64,000 bases of DNA from Rotaria sordida (lineage: Eukaryota; Rotifera; Eurotatoria; Philodinida; Philodinidae). Made by a program: the position numbers and the translations under genes. Where the stretch lies: contig CAJNOL010000018.1 in NCBI GenBank assembly GCA_905250125.1, positions 1-64,000 of the forward strand, in the 5' to 3' direction. The notes under the pieces were generated by a model that did not search any database, was not told the origin of the DNA, and was given only the letters and a program-made list of their open reading frames with translations. Of this stretch, positions 13,345 through 25,030 are shown one piece after another; position 1 is the stretch's first letter, and every line of letters starts with the position of its first letter.

Positions 13345-15146
13345 GTCACAAATGACAGATGTATTTGTATGTTTAGATAAATGTATTTTTTATATGTTGT
13401 TTTTTCTCTTAATAGAAGATCGCAAATTATTTGTTGGCATGTTGAACAAACAAATGACAGAAGAAAATGTTCGTACTATATTTGAACCATATGGTACTAT
13501 TGAAGAATGTACAATTTTACGTGGACCTAGTGGTGATAGTAAAGGTTGTGCATTTGTTAAATTTGCTACACATAATGAAGCTCAACAAGCTATACAAAAT
13601 GTACATGGAAGTCAAACATTTCCAGGTGCATCATCATCAATTGTTGTTAAATTTGCTGATACAGAAAAAGAACGTCAATTAAGACGTATGCAACAATTAG
13701 CTGGTCCTCTTGGACTTTTATCGAATCCTTTAGTACTTCAACAAATAGCAGCAAATTTAAATTATCAAGGTTATACACAATTTCAACAACAAGCTTTATT
13801 AGCATCATCAAATGGTACACATCCAACAGCATATACGACAATACCAGTTATAACAACATCTGGTCAACCGATGACTAATGGTACAATGACACCATCAACA
13901 GGTAATTAGAGAAAAAAAATCCTTTTTCATAGATAAAAAAATTAAATATCAAGTTGAAATTCGAGTAAAATAATCTCATAGGTGATTGTGACAATATGGA
14001 CTTTCCTAGTTATTCTTTAGTCAATGCATCTCCTGTCAATAATGGTTCAGCAACAATTTATCAAACAACAGGACCAGGTCCAAATGGTCAACCAACAGAT
14101 TTATTTTCTTCGGGAATGCAATATCCAAGTAAAGAAATATATTTTTAATGAAAAAAAGAAAAACATTTATTTACATTAATTATTTTTCTTTGATTATCAT
14201 CAGTCGTTGGTCAAACAATTGATACAGCAACTGGTTTACAACTACAACAAACAACAGCTTATACAACTTTACCTGCTCAATATCCTATTTATGCTCCAAC
14301 AGCAATTTATTCACATTTACCAACTACAACACTCATTCCAAGTACATTAACATCACCAGGAAAAGAAGGTTAGTTATGACAAAATTTAAATTTAGAAGAT
14401 TTTCTGTTATTAGTGAAATGTTCTTGTTTTTTTTTTTATTTTTAATTTCTTTTTCTCGAAATAATATTTTAAACGATTTCGATTTCATAGCTTTACCACA
14501 GTTCTTCGGACCTGAGGGTTGCAATCTTTTCATCTACCATTTACCACAAGAGTTTGGTGATTCCGAACTTGCATCAATGTTTATGCCATTTGGCAATGTT
14601 ATATCGGCCAAGGTCTATGTTGACCGAGCCACGAATCAATCCAAATGTTTTGGTACATATTTAATGTTTCAATGTTATTGTTTATATATATATATATGTC
14701 GTGAGAGAAAGAGAAAATAAAAGTAAACGAATGAAGAGGACAAAAAAAGAAGATCTGAACTTAGTAGTGGATCGCCGCATCAAGATATTTAGTTTGAAAC
14801 ATTGATTGCTTTTTTTTCTATTCGATGTTGTGATGTGACAATCCAATGCAGTTCTCTTTTTTTATTCTCATTGCACGCGTGATCTTTTCTTTTCTCTTAT
14901 CTCATTTGAGAATTTCATTAATTAAATGTATTTTCTTTTCTTTTTTTTTTTGCTTTTAGGATTTGTTTCTTATGATAATCCTCAATGTGCTCAGCAAGGT
15001 AAAAAAAAAAAAGAAGAATTTCTTTTTCTTTTATTTTAATCATGTTCTTTTTTTAAGCCATACAATCAATGAATGGATTTCAAATCGGAATGAAACGTTT
15101 AAAAGTTCAATTAAAACGTCCAAAAGATTTGGCTAAACCATATTGA
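8615..15146 (+). CDS. CELF: CELF/Bruno-like RNA-binding protein, 3 RRMs
   Basis: Nuclear/cytoplasmic RNA-binding protein of the CELF family, which regulates alternative splicing, mRNA decay and translation through GU-rich sites. Exons: 8615-9053, 9791-9873, 11833-11881, 13416-13901, 13982-14128, 14204-14368, 14491-14652, 14960-14998, 15058-15146; 552 aa, all phases matching. Layout: Ser/Gln/Thr-rich N-terminus (1-104), RRM1 from KLFVGQI at about 106, linker [18 protein letters not shown]2 from RKLFVGML at about 193, a Gln/Thr/Ala-rich divergent linker, and RRM3 from about 464 ending in [17 protein letters not shown]. The linker and C-terminal tail are family hallmarks and resemble the CELF3-6 branch more than CELF1/2. 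The large introns after exons 1-3 hold a MITE, microsatellites and two further start exons. Start is the first in-frame ATG of the exon; a 5' UTR intron is possible. Confidence 0.95.
10105..10294. mobile_element. Short TIR element (MITE) in CELF intron 2
   Basis: The left end CAGGGGTGTCCCG and the inverted right end CAGGGATGTTCTG match at 10 of 13 positions. Flanks AAAATAAT (10097-10104) and AAAATATG (10295-10302) agree at the first six bases, suggesting a decayed 8-bp duplication. At 190 bp with no coding capacity, it is probably hAT-derived. Confidence 0.55.
10819..10841. repeat. (GA)n microsatellite
   Basis: About 11 GA units shortly upstream of the alternative CELF first exon at 10968. 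Confidence 0.9.
10968..11039 (+). CDS. CELF: Probable alternative first coding exon of CELF (isoform without RRM1)
   Basis: An ATG opens 24 Ser/Thr-rich codons ([20 protein letters not shown]...) ending exactly at a strong donor, GTAAGT, at 11040. The exon is phase 0, and the next CELF exon (11833) also begins in phase 0, so splicing gives an in-frame protein of about 402 aa that lacks RRM1 but keeps the VKPADSES linker, RRM2 and RRM3. It is preceded by a GA tract and T-rich DNA that could be a promoter. Ser-rich alternative N-termini are plausible for this family, but this exon is inferred only from reading frame and splice signal. Confidence 0.5.
13180..13249 (+). CDS. CELF: Probable alternative first coding exon of CELF (RRM2-RRM3 isoform)
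   Basis: ATG ATG starts a 70-nt frame ([20 protein letters not shown]...) that ends at a donor GTGAGA in phase 1. The exon at 13416 ([10 protein letters not shown]...) needs phase 1, so joining gives an uninterrupted protein of about 385 aa with RRM2 and RRM3 only. The upstream 250 bp are rich in GA repeats and stop codons, like the 5' UTR of the main transcript. Alternative start or chance frame; transcript data decide. Confidence 0.5.
13310..13336. repeat. (TG)n microsatellite
   Basis: TG/GT dinucleotide run about 80 bp upstream of the RRM2 exon acceptor. CELF proteins bind GU-rich RNA, so on the transcript it is a potential self-binding site. Confidence 0.85.
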
Positions 15147-15635
15147 AATTTCATTTGTTTTTTCTGCGACGCACAGTGTATTTCTAGTCATGAATAATAA
15201 CAACGAAATTGTGTGTCTGTTTATTCCATTCCTAGTCAAACAATAAGTTTTTCTTTTTTTTTTCTTCTTTTTTTTTCTTGCCGATAGTCAAGATATATTC
15301 ATCTATTTATTCGACTTTAGACAGTCATTCATTCATTCATTCTTTTTTTTCTATTATGAAATTTGTTGCGTTAAAATTTTTGTTTATTTTCCTTTTTTTT
15401 TTTGACAAAAAACAAAATAATTTCACAAGTTTTTTTTTTCTTAAAACATTTATTATTATTATTATTTGACTTATTTACTCGCTTTTTTTTCTGCTTTGTT
15501 GATTTCTTTTTCTCATGTTGATTTTTTTCTCTTTTGGTTAATTGAGCCTTGTATCTTCCTAGTTTGCTCTTTTAAAAATAAAATTTCATTTACTAGAAGA
15601 ATATTTAATAAGATATATAAAAAAAACAAAAACTA
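15147..15635. other. Convergent 3' UTRs of CELF and SLC35E1-like gene
   Basis: T-rich on the plus strand, with no coding signal. The two genes face each other with 489 bp between stop codons, so their 3' UTRs lie here. Confidence 0.6.
15577..15582 (+). terminator. Candidate CELF polyadenylation signal AATAAA
   Basis: AATAAA 431 bp after the CELF stop codon, before the convergent gene's stop. In AT-rich DNA a single hexamer is weak evidence. Confidence 0.4.
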
Positions 15636-18093
15636 TTAAACGTTTTTAAATGTTTGATTTTCATAAGAGATCGATGGTCGAGATTCAAATGGTATTTGAT
15701 GATGACGAGCTGTTAATTCAGAAGCTGGATGTGACGATTGAAGATCATCATGATTTAACGGTTGTAATGCTGGTTCACTTCGACCTAATGGCAAAATAGC
15801 TTCTTTATGTTGAGCACGACGTTGATCATATTTAGCCTAAAAAAAAAACAATTAATTATAACAATTTCTCTATTTGTAATAGAGATTTTAAAAATATCGA
15901 TAATAGAAAAAATCAATGACTAATGTAATCCTATCGCATAATAAAAATATATCAGTATTATCGTGTTGTTTCATGTGACAATTACTCATGCATTAAAATG
16001 AAAGAAACTTTGGTATTAGTGTGTTTACCAACTATTAACATGCCGGAAATTGAATTAAATGGAAGTTTAGTTTCAAATCAAGAAAAAAATGGAATCATTT
16101 TAATAAATCGTAGATTGAGAAAGAAAAGTATAATGTTCGTATAACATTAATAATGGCAAGATTTTTTAATTTAGTTTTCTGTGAATAGGAAATAGAGTTC
16201 GACGACTATTCATGCTATTTAATCTTTTTTAATAAAAAGAACAGTTTCCGTCATCTTAAGGCGACATTCTAGTAATACATCAAAAAAGATAAGAGCTTTT
16301 GAATTCAGTTATTTTTCAAAATATTTTTCGAGTCAATGCCAACATATGTTTATCAAATTACAGAATGAATTTCAAATATCAGTGGACTATTGAAATCATC
16401 AAGTCGGTTTTGATTTGATTATAATGGAATAGAAAAATAATAACATCATTTTGTGCTTATCCTATGTGCAATAATGTTTCTATTTTTAGTTCAATGGAGA
16501 ATATTTTATTAATTATGAAAACTATGTTAATCTTCAGAGAATTGTAAGATTAGAAAAACTTGTTCATTCTGGAAATTGATTAATATAAAATGTCTACGAT
16601 TAGTAGCAGAAAAACGACTATCTAGAGGATGTATTTGCTCAAGCTTTTAATTATTTCAGCCTTAATCATGATAAAGCTACTCTCGACAACGATGATACAT
16701 ATATATGTCTACTAGTTCTTTTATTAAAGAATCTACAAAGTAGAACTCGTAGTACATTCTCATAATTGGACATTCTTATTCAGACAAATATGCAATATTC
16801 AAAAAGCTACAACTATTTCAAACAACTTACTTTATTATAGAACATAACACCAAATAAAGCTAAACTCATGCCTACAATATTAGTCATTGTTACTGGATTT
16901 TGTAATATCAGTAATGATGTACTAATAACAACAATTCGTTTCGTACTATTAGCAACACTATATGATAATGGTGATACAAGTGATATCATTGTGAATGCTA
17001 CAACATTATGTATAAAATTGAGTATACCATCAAGAATTAAATAAAATAAAACTTGCATTGCTAAGTTGTGTTGATGCTAAATTAATTAAAAAAAATAATA
17101 ATTCATTGTTTTTTTTCCGATATATCCAAATCAATCACTACCTACTCACGTATTTCTTATTATTATAAATATCAACTCCATCATAAAAAAACCAAAATGG
17201 AATAAATAGACAACAGCTTATTTTAGCTAATAAAGAAAGTAATATAAAATGATGAATTGCAATATCTTTCAATGACTAATTAAAACAAAAAAAAAAGTAT
17301 GAATCATAGAAAAAGAAAAACAAGTTTTCATTATTAATCTACTTTTTTTGAATAAATATTTTGTAATGAAAAACCAAATGTTGATAGTAAAGCACTAATA
17401 AGACCAGTCATATTAAATGAAATTTCTGTCATTGTTGCTATAATAACTCCAATAACAACAGGTATAAGTGATAAATAAACAGGTAGAGTTTGTCTTTCAT
17501 GAAGAATTAATCGAGATAAAAATCTAGGAAATAAAATAAATAACCACATAAAACATATTAATATCTAACAAAAACCAAAAGAATTTACACAGTAAATAAT
17601 GGCATGGTTGCTTTTATGGTATGAGCATAGGAGATAGGTACTTTCCAAAGACTAACATGCGATGATAATTGCGCTAAAAATTTACCTATTGCTAATGGAA
17701 TTATAACTTTAAAATAATAAATTCGATTTTGATAAAGATATTCAGGTGGAGGAACTTTCCATATTCTATAAAATAATTATATTTAATTAAATTTTAAAAA
17801 AGTATATAATAATAATGAATATACATACCGAATAAGCGGAATACAAAGAATCCATATACTTAACAATTGTACTAGTGTAACAGTTAATGGAAATGGAAAT
17901 TTATTAAGTAATTCTTTAATAATAACATTGCCTGCTGCTGATGAACCTAAATGACAAAATATGGGAATTATAAATAATTTCAAGAAATTATTCTTTTTTT
18001 TTTTTACTTACTGTACCAAACGAGGCATAATGAAACAATTTGAAAACATTCAAATAGGAAAGAATGTCCACGTGTATTTTTTGTTTCAGTCAT
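15636..18093 (-). CDS. SLC35E1-like solute carrier (TPT/nucleotide-sugar transporter family)
   Basis: Multi-pass membrane protein of the drug/metabolite transporter superfamily, TPT clade; members move nucleotide sugars or phosphorylated sugars across Golgi/ER membranes, and the substrate of SLC35E1 is not settled. Exons (complement): 18093-18012, 17946-17829, 17765-17589, 17523-17343, 17275-17150, 17076-16831, 15836-15636; 376 aa, phases consistent. Seen: an N-terminal WYSSSAAGN segment, [20 protein letters not shown] in the middle, a [10 protein letters not shown] stretch, and [13 protein letters not shown] at residues 263-275, all strongly characteristic. The polar C-tail starts [10 protein letters not shown]. 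About ten hydrophobic helices are expected for the family, and the hydrophobic spacing fits. The last intron (15837-16830) is large; I see no gene in it. Start Met at 18093 is the only in-frame one in the first exon. Confidence 0.9.
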
Positions 18094-19316
18094 TCAATCA
18101 ATAGTCTGAATAATAAGCGATTATCTGTTTGTTATTCATTTTTGGACTTGTCTGCAGTTGAAAAAAATAAACAAGAAAAAACTATGAGAATATTAATTTG
18201 AAAATAAGTTGTTATTACGTTTTTTTTTTAGTACTCGAAAATATAGTCAACCGAATAATGAATGAATACATATAATTAATAATGCTTGGTTTCTTTCCTT
18301 TTTTTACAACTATGTCTTGATATTCTTTGGCAAATATTTCAGAGCAATTACGATAGATGTCGTATGAAATCACATCGTTGAAGGTGGGACATCTATCATT
18401 GAATAATCAATCTGCTTAAGAAATTATCAATGTTTCAAATGACTTTTTCATTTAAAAGGAAGATTTGCTTAGGGTAATTTTTCAGATTTTCTTGATTATT
18501 TCAATTTTGTTCGATCGAGACCGTTAAAAAAAACATTTATTTCGATTATGATGATGAATTCTTATTTTTTACTTGAACTAAAATAAAAACATTGATTTTT
18601 TTTTCTTGTAGGCATAGAGGATCACAAGTGAAAGAAATTATGAGGAACCAAATAATCACTTCAATCTATTTATGATGCGTTAGTGTTGAGTCAAACCTAT
18701 TCAAAATATTTACAAACTCATGAATTTTTTGTGTTTCAATTCGACGTCTAATAGCTTTCAATTCAATGAAACAATCGTTTGATTAGATTGAATCTAATGA
18801 TAAGTTCTTTTTATATGAGTTAGGTTATTAAACATCTGATTTTATTCTAGCACTAAGTTTTTGATAGTTCCATTTTAGTATACTTGTGTAGTTTTGCTAC
18901 ATGGTTCAGATTGAAGCAGTAAAACATGTAATGGATAAAATAAAATGACATGTTCAGTACATCGTCTCGCACAAAAAAAGTGATGGTCACTACGCCCCGT
19001 TCTTTACGAAAAAACTGATGTAATGACAAACTAGCGAATTAGTCTACCGTCATCCACGATAATGATGTGTATTAAGCTATTTCATATCCAGAATGTAACT
19101 ACTTCACATGCAATATACGCTTATATAGGAGAGAGATAGGCACAGCATTGAATAATGAAGAGGAGATAAAGAGTTAAGAAGAAAGGATGACCAACAGGAG
19201 GTAATATCAATATCAACATACTCCTTCTCCCCACTCAGATTAGACGCGCTCCTCAGCATCTTTACAATATAGGAGAAAGCGGCAAGGAAACAAGAATATA
19301 TAATAAAGAGAAGAGG
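18094..19316. other. Intergenic, nothing recognised
   Basis: Includes the presumed promoter of the SLC35E1-like gene. AT-rich with a few GA-rich stretches near 19140-19320. No coding or transposon signature was found. Confidence 0.5.
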
Positions 19317-19607
19317 GTGTGAGTTAGAGCCTGTCGGGTCTGGGTCTGAAGGAAACTTTGATGCACATAATATGTTTTGAGTTTTTTAAAAGTCTTGTTC
19401 GTTTTATCAAAAAAAAAAGAAATCAAATTTATTTAGAAAATAGATAAAAAACAACAAAAATCTTTTTGACTATAGTATCTAAACCGATTTATCATTGTGT
19501 TTGGATCCAACAAATTTAAGCGGCTGGGTTTGGGTTCAACATTTTTTAAACAAGTGGGCCCGAGTTCGAATCCAAAAATCCTTGGACTCGACGGCTTTAT
19601 TGTGAGT
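19317..19607. mobile_element. Non-autonomous hAT-like element, copy 1
   Basis: Element 19325-19599 (275 bp). The left end TAGAGCCTGTCGGGTC and the inverted right end TAAAGCCGTCGAGTCC are a good match. It is flanked by GTGTGAGT (19317-19324) and TTGTGAGT (19600-19607), a 7/8 target duplication. It aligns along its length with the outer parts of 41383-42116, for example a shared AAACTTTGATGC...ATT-rich core and ATTAAGCGGC-type right half. No coding capacity. Confidence 0.75.
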
Positions 19608-19736
19608 GTGGATGTATGGTGTGGGTGTGAGTGAGGATGTGGATGTGGGGTGTGAATGTTGGATGCGGGTATGTGTGTGTGAGTGAACAGTATATTCATA
19701 CGCACACCCACATCCACCCACCCACACCCACGCCTC
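19608..19736. repeat. GGGTGT-rich / ACACCC-rich hairpin array
   Basis: About 85 bp of degenerate GTGTGGGTG units followed by about 40 bp of CACCCACA units, so the two halves can pair. The unit resembles the TGTGGG telomeric repeat described for bdelloid rotifers. It lies directly beside the hAT-like copy and about 470 bp upstream of the first Penelope-like coding relic. Confidence 0.7.
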
Positions 19737-20008
19737 AATGAGTATTATGGCTTTTTATAGTCAAGTTAGCAACAAAATTTATTGCAATAGTGGAACTTTG
19801 AAATAAAAAACTTGATGATTTTTACTATTTTCAGAGATATAGTAAATGGTGCTGAAAGAATCACGGTTCAGAATAGTGACAAAGTCTTTCTAGTAAGTAA
19901 TTTTCTCTTTTCTGTAAATGTCTATATATTCATTAATGCCTATCTAATATTAACAGGTTACATGCGGCCAAAGAACATAAATGAACATTACTATTATATA
20001 TTTCAGGG

Positions 20009-20077
20009 TTGGGGTGTGGGTATAGATGAAGGGAAGACACACTCACTTCCACTTGCACACCTATACCCACACCCAAA
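20009..20077. repeat. GGGTGTGGGT hairpin
   Basis: TTGGGGTGTGGGTATAGATG is followed about 30 bp later by its near-perfect inverse (18 of 20 positions). It is the second of three such hairpins flanking the retroelement. Confidence 0.7.
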
Positions 20078-20208
20078 TCTAGCTGCTCTAAAACATTTTC
20101 TACTTTATAATGTTAATGTTGCCCATTTACAAACACAATTATTTATAATGTCTGAGGCAGCAATATGGACCGGTTATTACTAATAATATTTTTCATTTTG
20201 GAAAAACT

Positions 20209-22712
20209 GTGTTTAGATCATGTAAATTAAAATGTGATTTATGTTTCCTAAAGACTTGTAAGAAGGAAAATTTATTACCCAACTTCGTTACGTTTAAAAT
20301 ACCTGAAACACATCAACACCATCGACGTGCCATACAGAATTGCTATCGAGAAATTTTACTAAATGAGATAAAAAATAAAAAACGGCATTTATCAGAATGT
20401 TACCGTCTTTATAATAATTTAAAAACAATGATAGTAATCGATTTAGATAGTTCTTATCTTATACAAATACTAACAGTTATTAATGAAATAAAAGATGAAA
20501 CAGAAACATCTTCGAAAATAACTTATATTGTGAAGTTGAATGCCTTAAGAGAATCTAAACTACGGTCAGAAATTATACATTCATCTATCTATATTACATC
20601 AATTAAGAACTTTTCAAAATGAACTTTAACTATTAAAGAACTGTTAGCATTAAAAAATGGACTTGATTTTGTTTATCCTGTAGTGACATTTGATGATTAA
20701 ACATTCATAGCAAATATTGAAACTTTTTTTATAAATTTAACTGGACATTGTGCTGACAAGCATGATTACGATGTATGTGACGATGAAGAAAAAATTATAT
20801 ATAATCTAACACCTGAACAATTATTTGTAGCAAACAAGTGACGTAAATACTGCGATAACTGCCGACAACGTGCTAAGAAATCTTTAATAAAATTTAAGAA
20901 AGAAACTGATGCAATAATAAAAACATTAAAAAAACTTATCGAAAGATGACTTTATATACATTATACGTTCTGATAAATGTCGAGCGGTGGTCATCCTCGA
21001 TAACCCAGACTATATTAATAAAATGGAAACAATTGTGAGTAATACGAAGGCGTTTACTCAATTGGACTGTGATCCAACTATATAGAAAGAAGAAAAACTA
21101 TAGAGGAAATTATTAAAATTAAAAAACTCAGGCTTTATAACTGAAAATGAATATTATTTTGCTCATCCTGTAGGGTCTCAACCCGGAAAAACTTATAGAC
21201 TTCCAAAGATTCATAAAAAAAGTGTCCCTTTACGTCCTATAATTTCTACGTGCAACACATTCAATTATAAATTGTCCAAATTATTATCAAAGAAATTAAA
21301 ATATTTAAGAGCAAGTTCATTCATAGTTACCCTCACATTTAAATTTGTTGATGAACTTCAAAAGGTAATATTTCGTAATGAAAAAATTAAAATGATATCT
21401 TTCGATATGATCTCTGTTTACAAAAGTTCCATTAGCATGTACCATTCAACTTATATTAGAAATGATTGCTATGGAGGGCCCGTTAGGGCCTTTATTTGCG
21501 GATATCTATATGAATTATTTAGAATCAAAATTCAAATGTGGATTAGAACAAAATGGAGTATTATTTTGGGCACGATACGTAGATGATTGCTTTGTAATTA
21601 TTAAAGAAGATGATGACACCGACAAGTTATTTGATATTTTGAATAGTTTTGATATTGATATACAATTTACAGCAGAACCAGGAGAAGACAACTGTCTTTC
21701 GTTTCTTGATATTTTGATCACTAGAACACTCAGTACTTCTGAACTAAATTCATTCTCAACATCTGTTTATAGAAAACCTACTTTCACTGGACTTCTACTA
21801 AATTGGAACTTCTCCGTTCTTCATTCATTTAAAGCCTCAGCCATTAATTCAATGATTTACAGAGCGATTAGGATCTGTTCTACCTGCTCATCAATGAACG
21901 AAGAATTTAAATTTATCACAAACCTACCATTAGATAATGTTTATCCATTAGGATTCATTCAAAGTCGAATTAGAAAGACATTCAATAAATATTTAGAAAT
22001 ATCTAGTACAATTAGAAACCTAACATCGAAACAAGCAAAATTAAGACGATACATGTCCAAAACGCCAGCAATTCCTCATTAACTTATCTTATATTGGTAA
22101 TGAAACTAAAATTCTAGCGGAGAAACTTACAGAATTAGCTTATGGTACTCGACCTGGTCTACACATACAGCCAATTCATTGTCTACTCCGTGTAGCAGAA
22201 ATATTTTTTCCACAGAAAGGTAAAATTCAGAAAGATTATCAATCTAATATTGTTTACATGATATCGTGTTCTGAATGTGATGTTAGTTATTTAGGAAAAA
22301 CTGTGCGACAAGGAGTGAAGACGCACTACGAACATGGAGCAGCGCAACAGATTAAATCGTCTCCTAGCTCTCAAACGGATGTCTATACATCACTAGATCA
22401 ACACTTAAGAAGATCTGATCGGAATAAAGGAAAACCAAAAATTAATTATTTTTCAAAACATGATATTTTAGAAGATAAACATCGGATAAAAAATGACGAA
22501 CAATTAAAGAAATCAGTCCTCTATAAGTATCAAACTGAAACAAATCATAAGATTAATTGACCAGGATGGGAAATTATCTCCAAAGATATTAGAAGATATC
22601 GTTTATTAGTTCGCAAATCTCTACATATTCTACAAAAGAAATCTATTCTCAACCGAACGACTTCCTCTGTTAATATACCCGGAAGGTCTTCATATATCAA
22701 AACCAACTGTTA
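20209..22712 (+). pseudogene. Penelope-like reverse transcriptase with GIY-YIG-like domain (broken)
   Basis: Read in three frames it gives an N-terminal Lys-rich part (20209-20622), then the Penelope RT core: an AVVILDNPDYINKM segment near 20990, YRLPKIHKKSVPLRPI near 21200, an ISFDMISVYK motif near 21400, GPLGPLFADIYMN near 21477, catalytic YVDD at 21576-21587 and SVYRKPTFTG near 21766. Downstream, IVY (about 22246) and YLG (22288-22296) around paired cysteines form a GIY-YIG-type endonuclease start, followed by a LLVRKSLHI-like tail. Frameshifts near 20640, 20945 and 21430, and several internal stops, show it is dead. In the endonuclease helix the usual TR...EH reads THYEH, so the expected catalytic Arg is also lost in this copy. 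Confidence 0.85.
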
Positions 22713-22975
22713 AAATTAAATTAGGACAAGATAATACATCACATGGGGGGCAGAGATAGTCGAATATGTGCATATTCAACTATACTACTCAATAATAATG
22801 GTGCGCATTTATCTGCCTATTGATAGGTCACTCTTTTTTCTTCGTATATATTATTGTGTTTTCTTAAAAAATGTCATTGTAAATTTGTCTTGAAAATAAT
22901 AGGTGAAATATCGAAACATCGACACTAATTGTGTTGTTTATATGTCTATTAAATAAATAAATAAATCTAGGATAC
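20209..22975 (+). mobile_element. Decayed Penelope-like retroelement
   Basis: Holds the coding relic described separately, followed by about 260 bp of non-coding tail that includes a CGAAACATCGAC motif near 22910 and ends in a run of TAAA units (about 22948-22970). The 5' limit is uncertain: the first recognisable coding begins near 20209, and 19740-20208 may be leader. Penelope-like elements insert with variable 5' truncation and often carry complex partial repeats, which would blur this boundary. Confidence 0.8.
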
Positions 22976-23705
22976 TATTTATTTTATATCATTATGAAAA
23001 AATCAAACATTTATTTCCTACTAAATATCTACAGAACTCGTACTTCGACTTGGAACTTTTTTTGAAGTAATTGTGTGATTCTCTTATTTCAATCTCTAAT
23101 GTATAGATCTATAAATACAGCCTATGGATTTCAAAGCTTCTATATGTCTAAACTATTTAGTAAAGTGTTCTAACTGATATCTTTTTGAGTCTGACAATGT
23201 TCTAATCTTTTGTTCGTTTCGCATTAGAGTATGGTGGATTGGAAAAGAAATTAAAAGTAGAAATAGGACTAGAACTACTGAATCTATATCGAGAAATGTT
23301 CATTGTTGAATTTTCAGATTCCAATATATATGCTACATATCGTTTTGTTTCAACAGTTTAATAATGAAATTTTCCTATTTATTAGATAATTTGAATTAAA
23401 GCTTTGAGACCTTAACCAAATTGAAGGCACGTCAACTAAACTGTACCACAAGTCCCTTCACCAGACTGCTTCCATTCATCTAAGCCCTCCTACTGTTACA
23501 ATTCTCGTTATGCTACCAGGTTCCAGGCATCCGTCATAGACATGAAAATAATTTGAAGAAAAAGCATGACTACCATTCATTTCTATACATTGTTTCAACA
23601 TTGTAAATAATTTCAGATTATAAAATAAATCTATTTTACTCAACTGAAACTTTACAAAAAAAAACTCAAACAAGAATTAAACATACTTTCAGTAGGATAA
23701 CCAAA

Positions 23706-23755
23706 TTGAGGGTGAGGGTGTGATTTATCTATTTCTCCACACCCAAACCCACCAA
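23706..23755. repeat. GGGTGTG hairpin
   Basis: TTGAGGGTGAGGGTGTG followed by CCACACCCAAACCCACCAA, an imperfect inverted pair with a short loop. It is the same sequence type as at 19608 and 20009. Confidence 0.6.
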
Positions 23756-25030
23756 TGTTATATCCTTCAACTCAATTTTATCCATGTATTTGTCACTTCA
23801 ATCAGTATTATTTACCGTTCGTCATTGTCAACTTCAACCGCTTTGATATTCATAAATACCGATAATATTCTTTGCAATTTGTAATGATTTATTTATTGCA
23901 TATTTTCAAATGATGATCTATGATGTTGAATTGTTGTTATTCTAACAAGAATTGATTTAGAAATAAGAGCTACAAGTTTGATAGTCGCGTTTGTCACAAA
24001 ACGGCAAACAGAGGAAAGTGAGATCACCGAAAGGTATATTAATATCGACGCAACTGGCTGATTTGAAATCAATTTAGTCATTCGATTGAAAATCGTCACA
24101 TGTCTTCTGTCAATGGATAGTTGATTATTTAGATAAAGATTTCCGCTTTAGTCATTTTAAGCAAGGATTTCTATCTGAACATCTGATACATATCTTTAAA
24201 TAAATCTTGAGTTTATCAATCATTTTATAATAAAACATACAATTTTAAATAAATATATAGAACTTGAACATGTGCTCTTGATAATAAGACATGCAAAATT
24301 GCTAACATTATCAACGAAACACCAACAAAACAATCTATTTGATCCTCTCTGTTTCTTTTGTATAATCTTTACCATGACAATTTCATAGTTTAGTGGTATA
24401 TATATAGGAGTTCTAATTGAAGTAATAAGGAGTATTGTCTTTTCCAATATTTCGAAAACATTGTTAACATTTAAAAGATGAAGGAACAATTTTGCTATAA
24501 GCGAGAGACAAGAATGAACAAATCCGTTTTTAAATTGGATCAATATTATTCAGGTTAAATTCCACTTTCACAAAAATGTTCTCGAAACGATACATAATTA
24601 AAGTTTTGAAAATGAATCTGCAGGGCAGAATAGTAGTAAACGAGCGTTGAAGATTGAGTACAATATTGAAGTCATAACATGCATATAAATAATTTTCTGA
24701 TAATTTCACCTTATTTGTATTGGAGAAACTATCTATTATACTAGAACGAAATCCTAGAATAGTGATGAAATTTCACAGTTAAATTCGATTTGTATATCAT
24801 ACAATAACAGTTTCATTAGTACTATATTGCATAACAGCCATTTGCTTGATTACAATTAAAGTATAGGAAATCAATTGTTAGCAATAAGATTTTTATTCTT
24901 TACTATGAAGAGCACATGCGAAATGAATATATTCTTGAATAATGCTAACATAAGTTTCTGAAATCTTACAAATATGGAATTCAATACATTTAGTTTACGA
25001 GGAAACTATCACAACGGTACCCTCCTTTTT

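Noticed and set aside
13467..13841. Frames overlapping the CELF RRM2 exon on both strands
   Set aside because: Shadows of the conserved RRM2 coding sequence.
19433..19738. Minus frame rich in His, Pro and Thr
   Set aside because: It is the translation of the GGGTGT/ACACCC repeat and the hAT-like element, not a gene.
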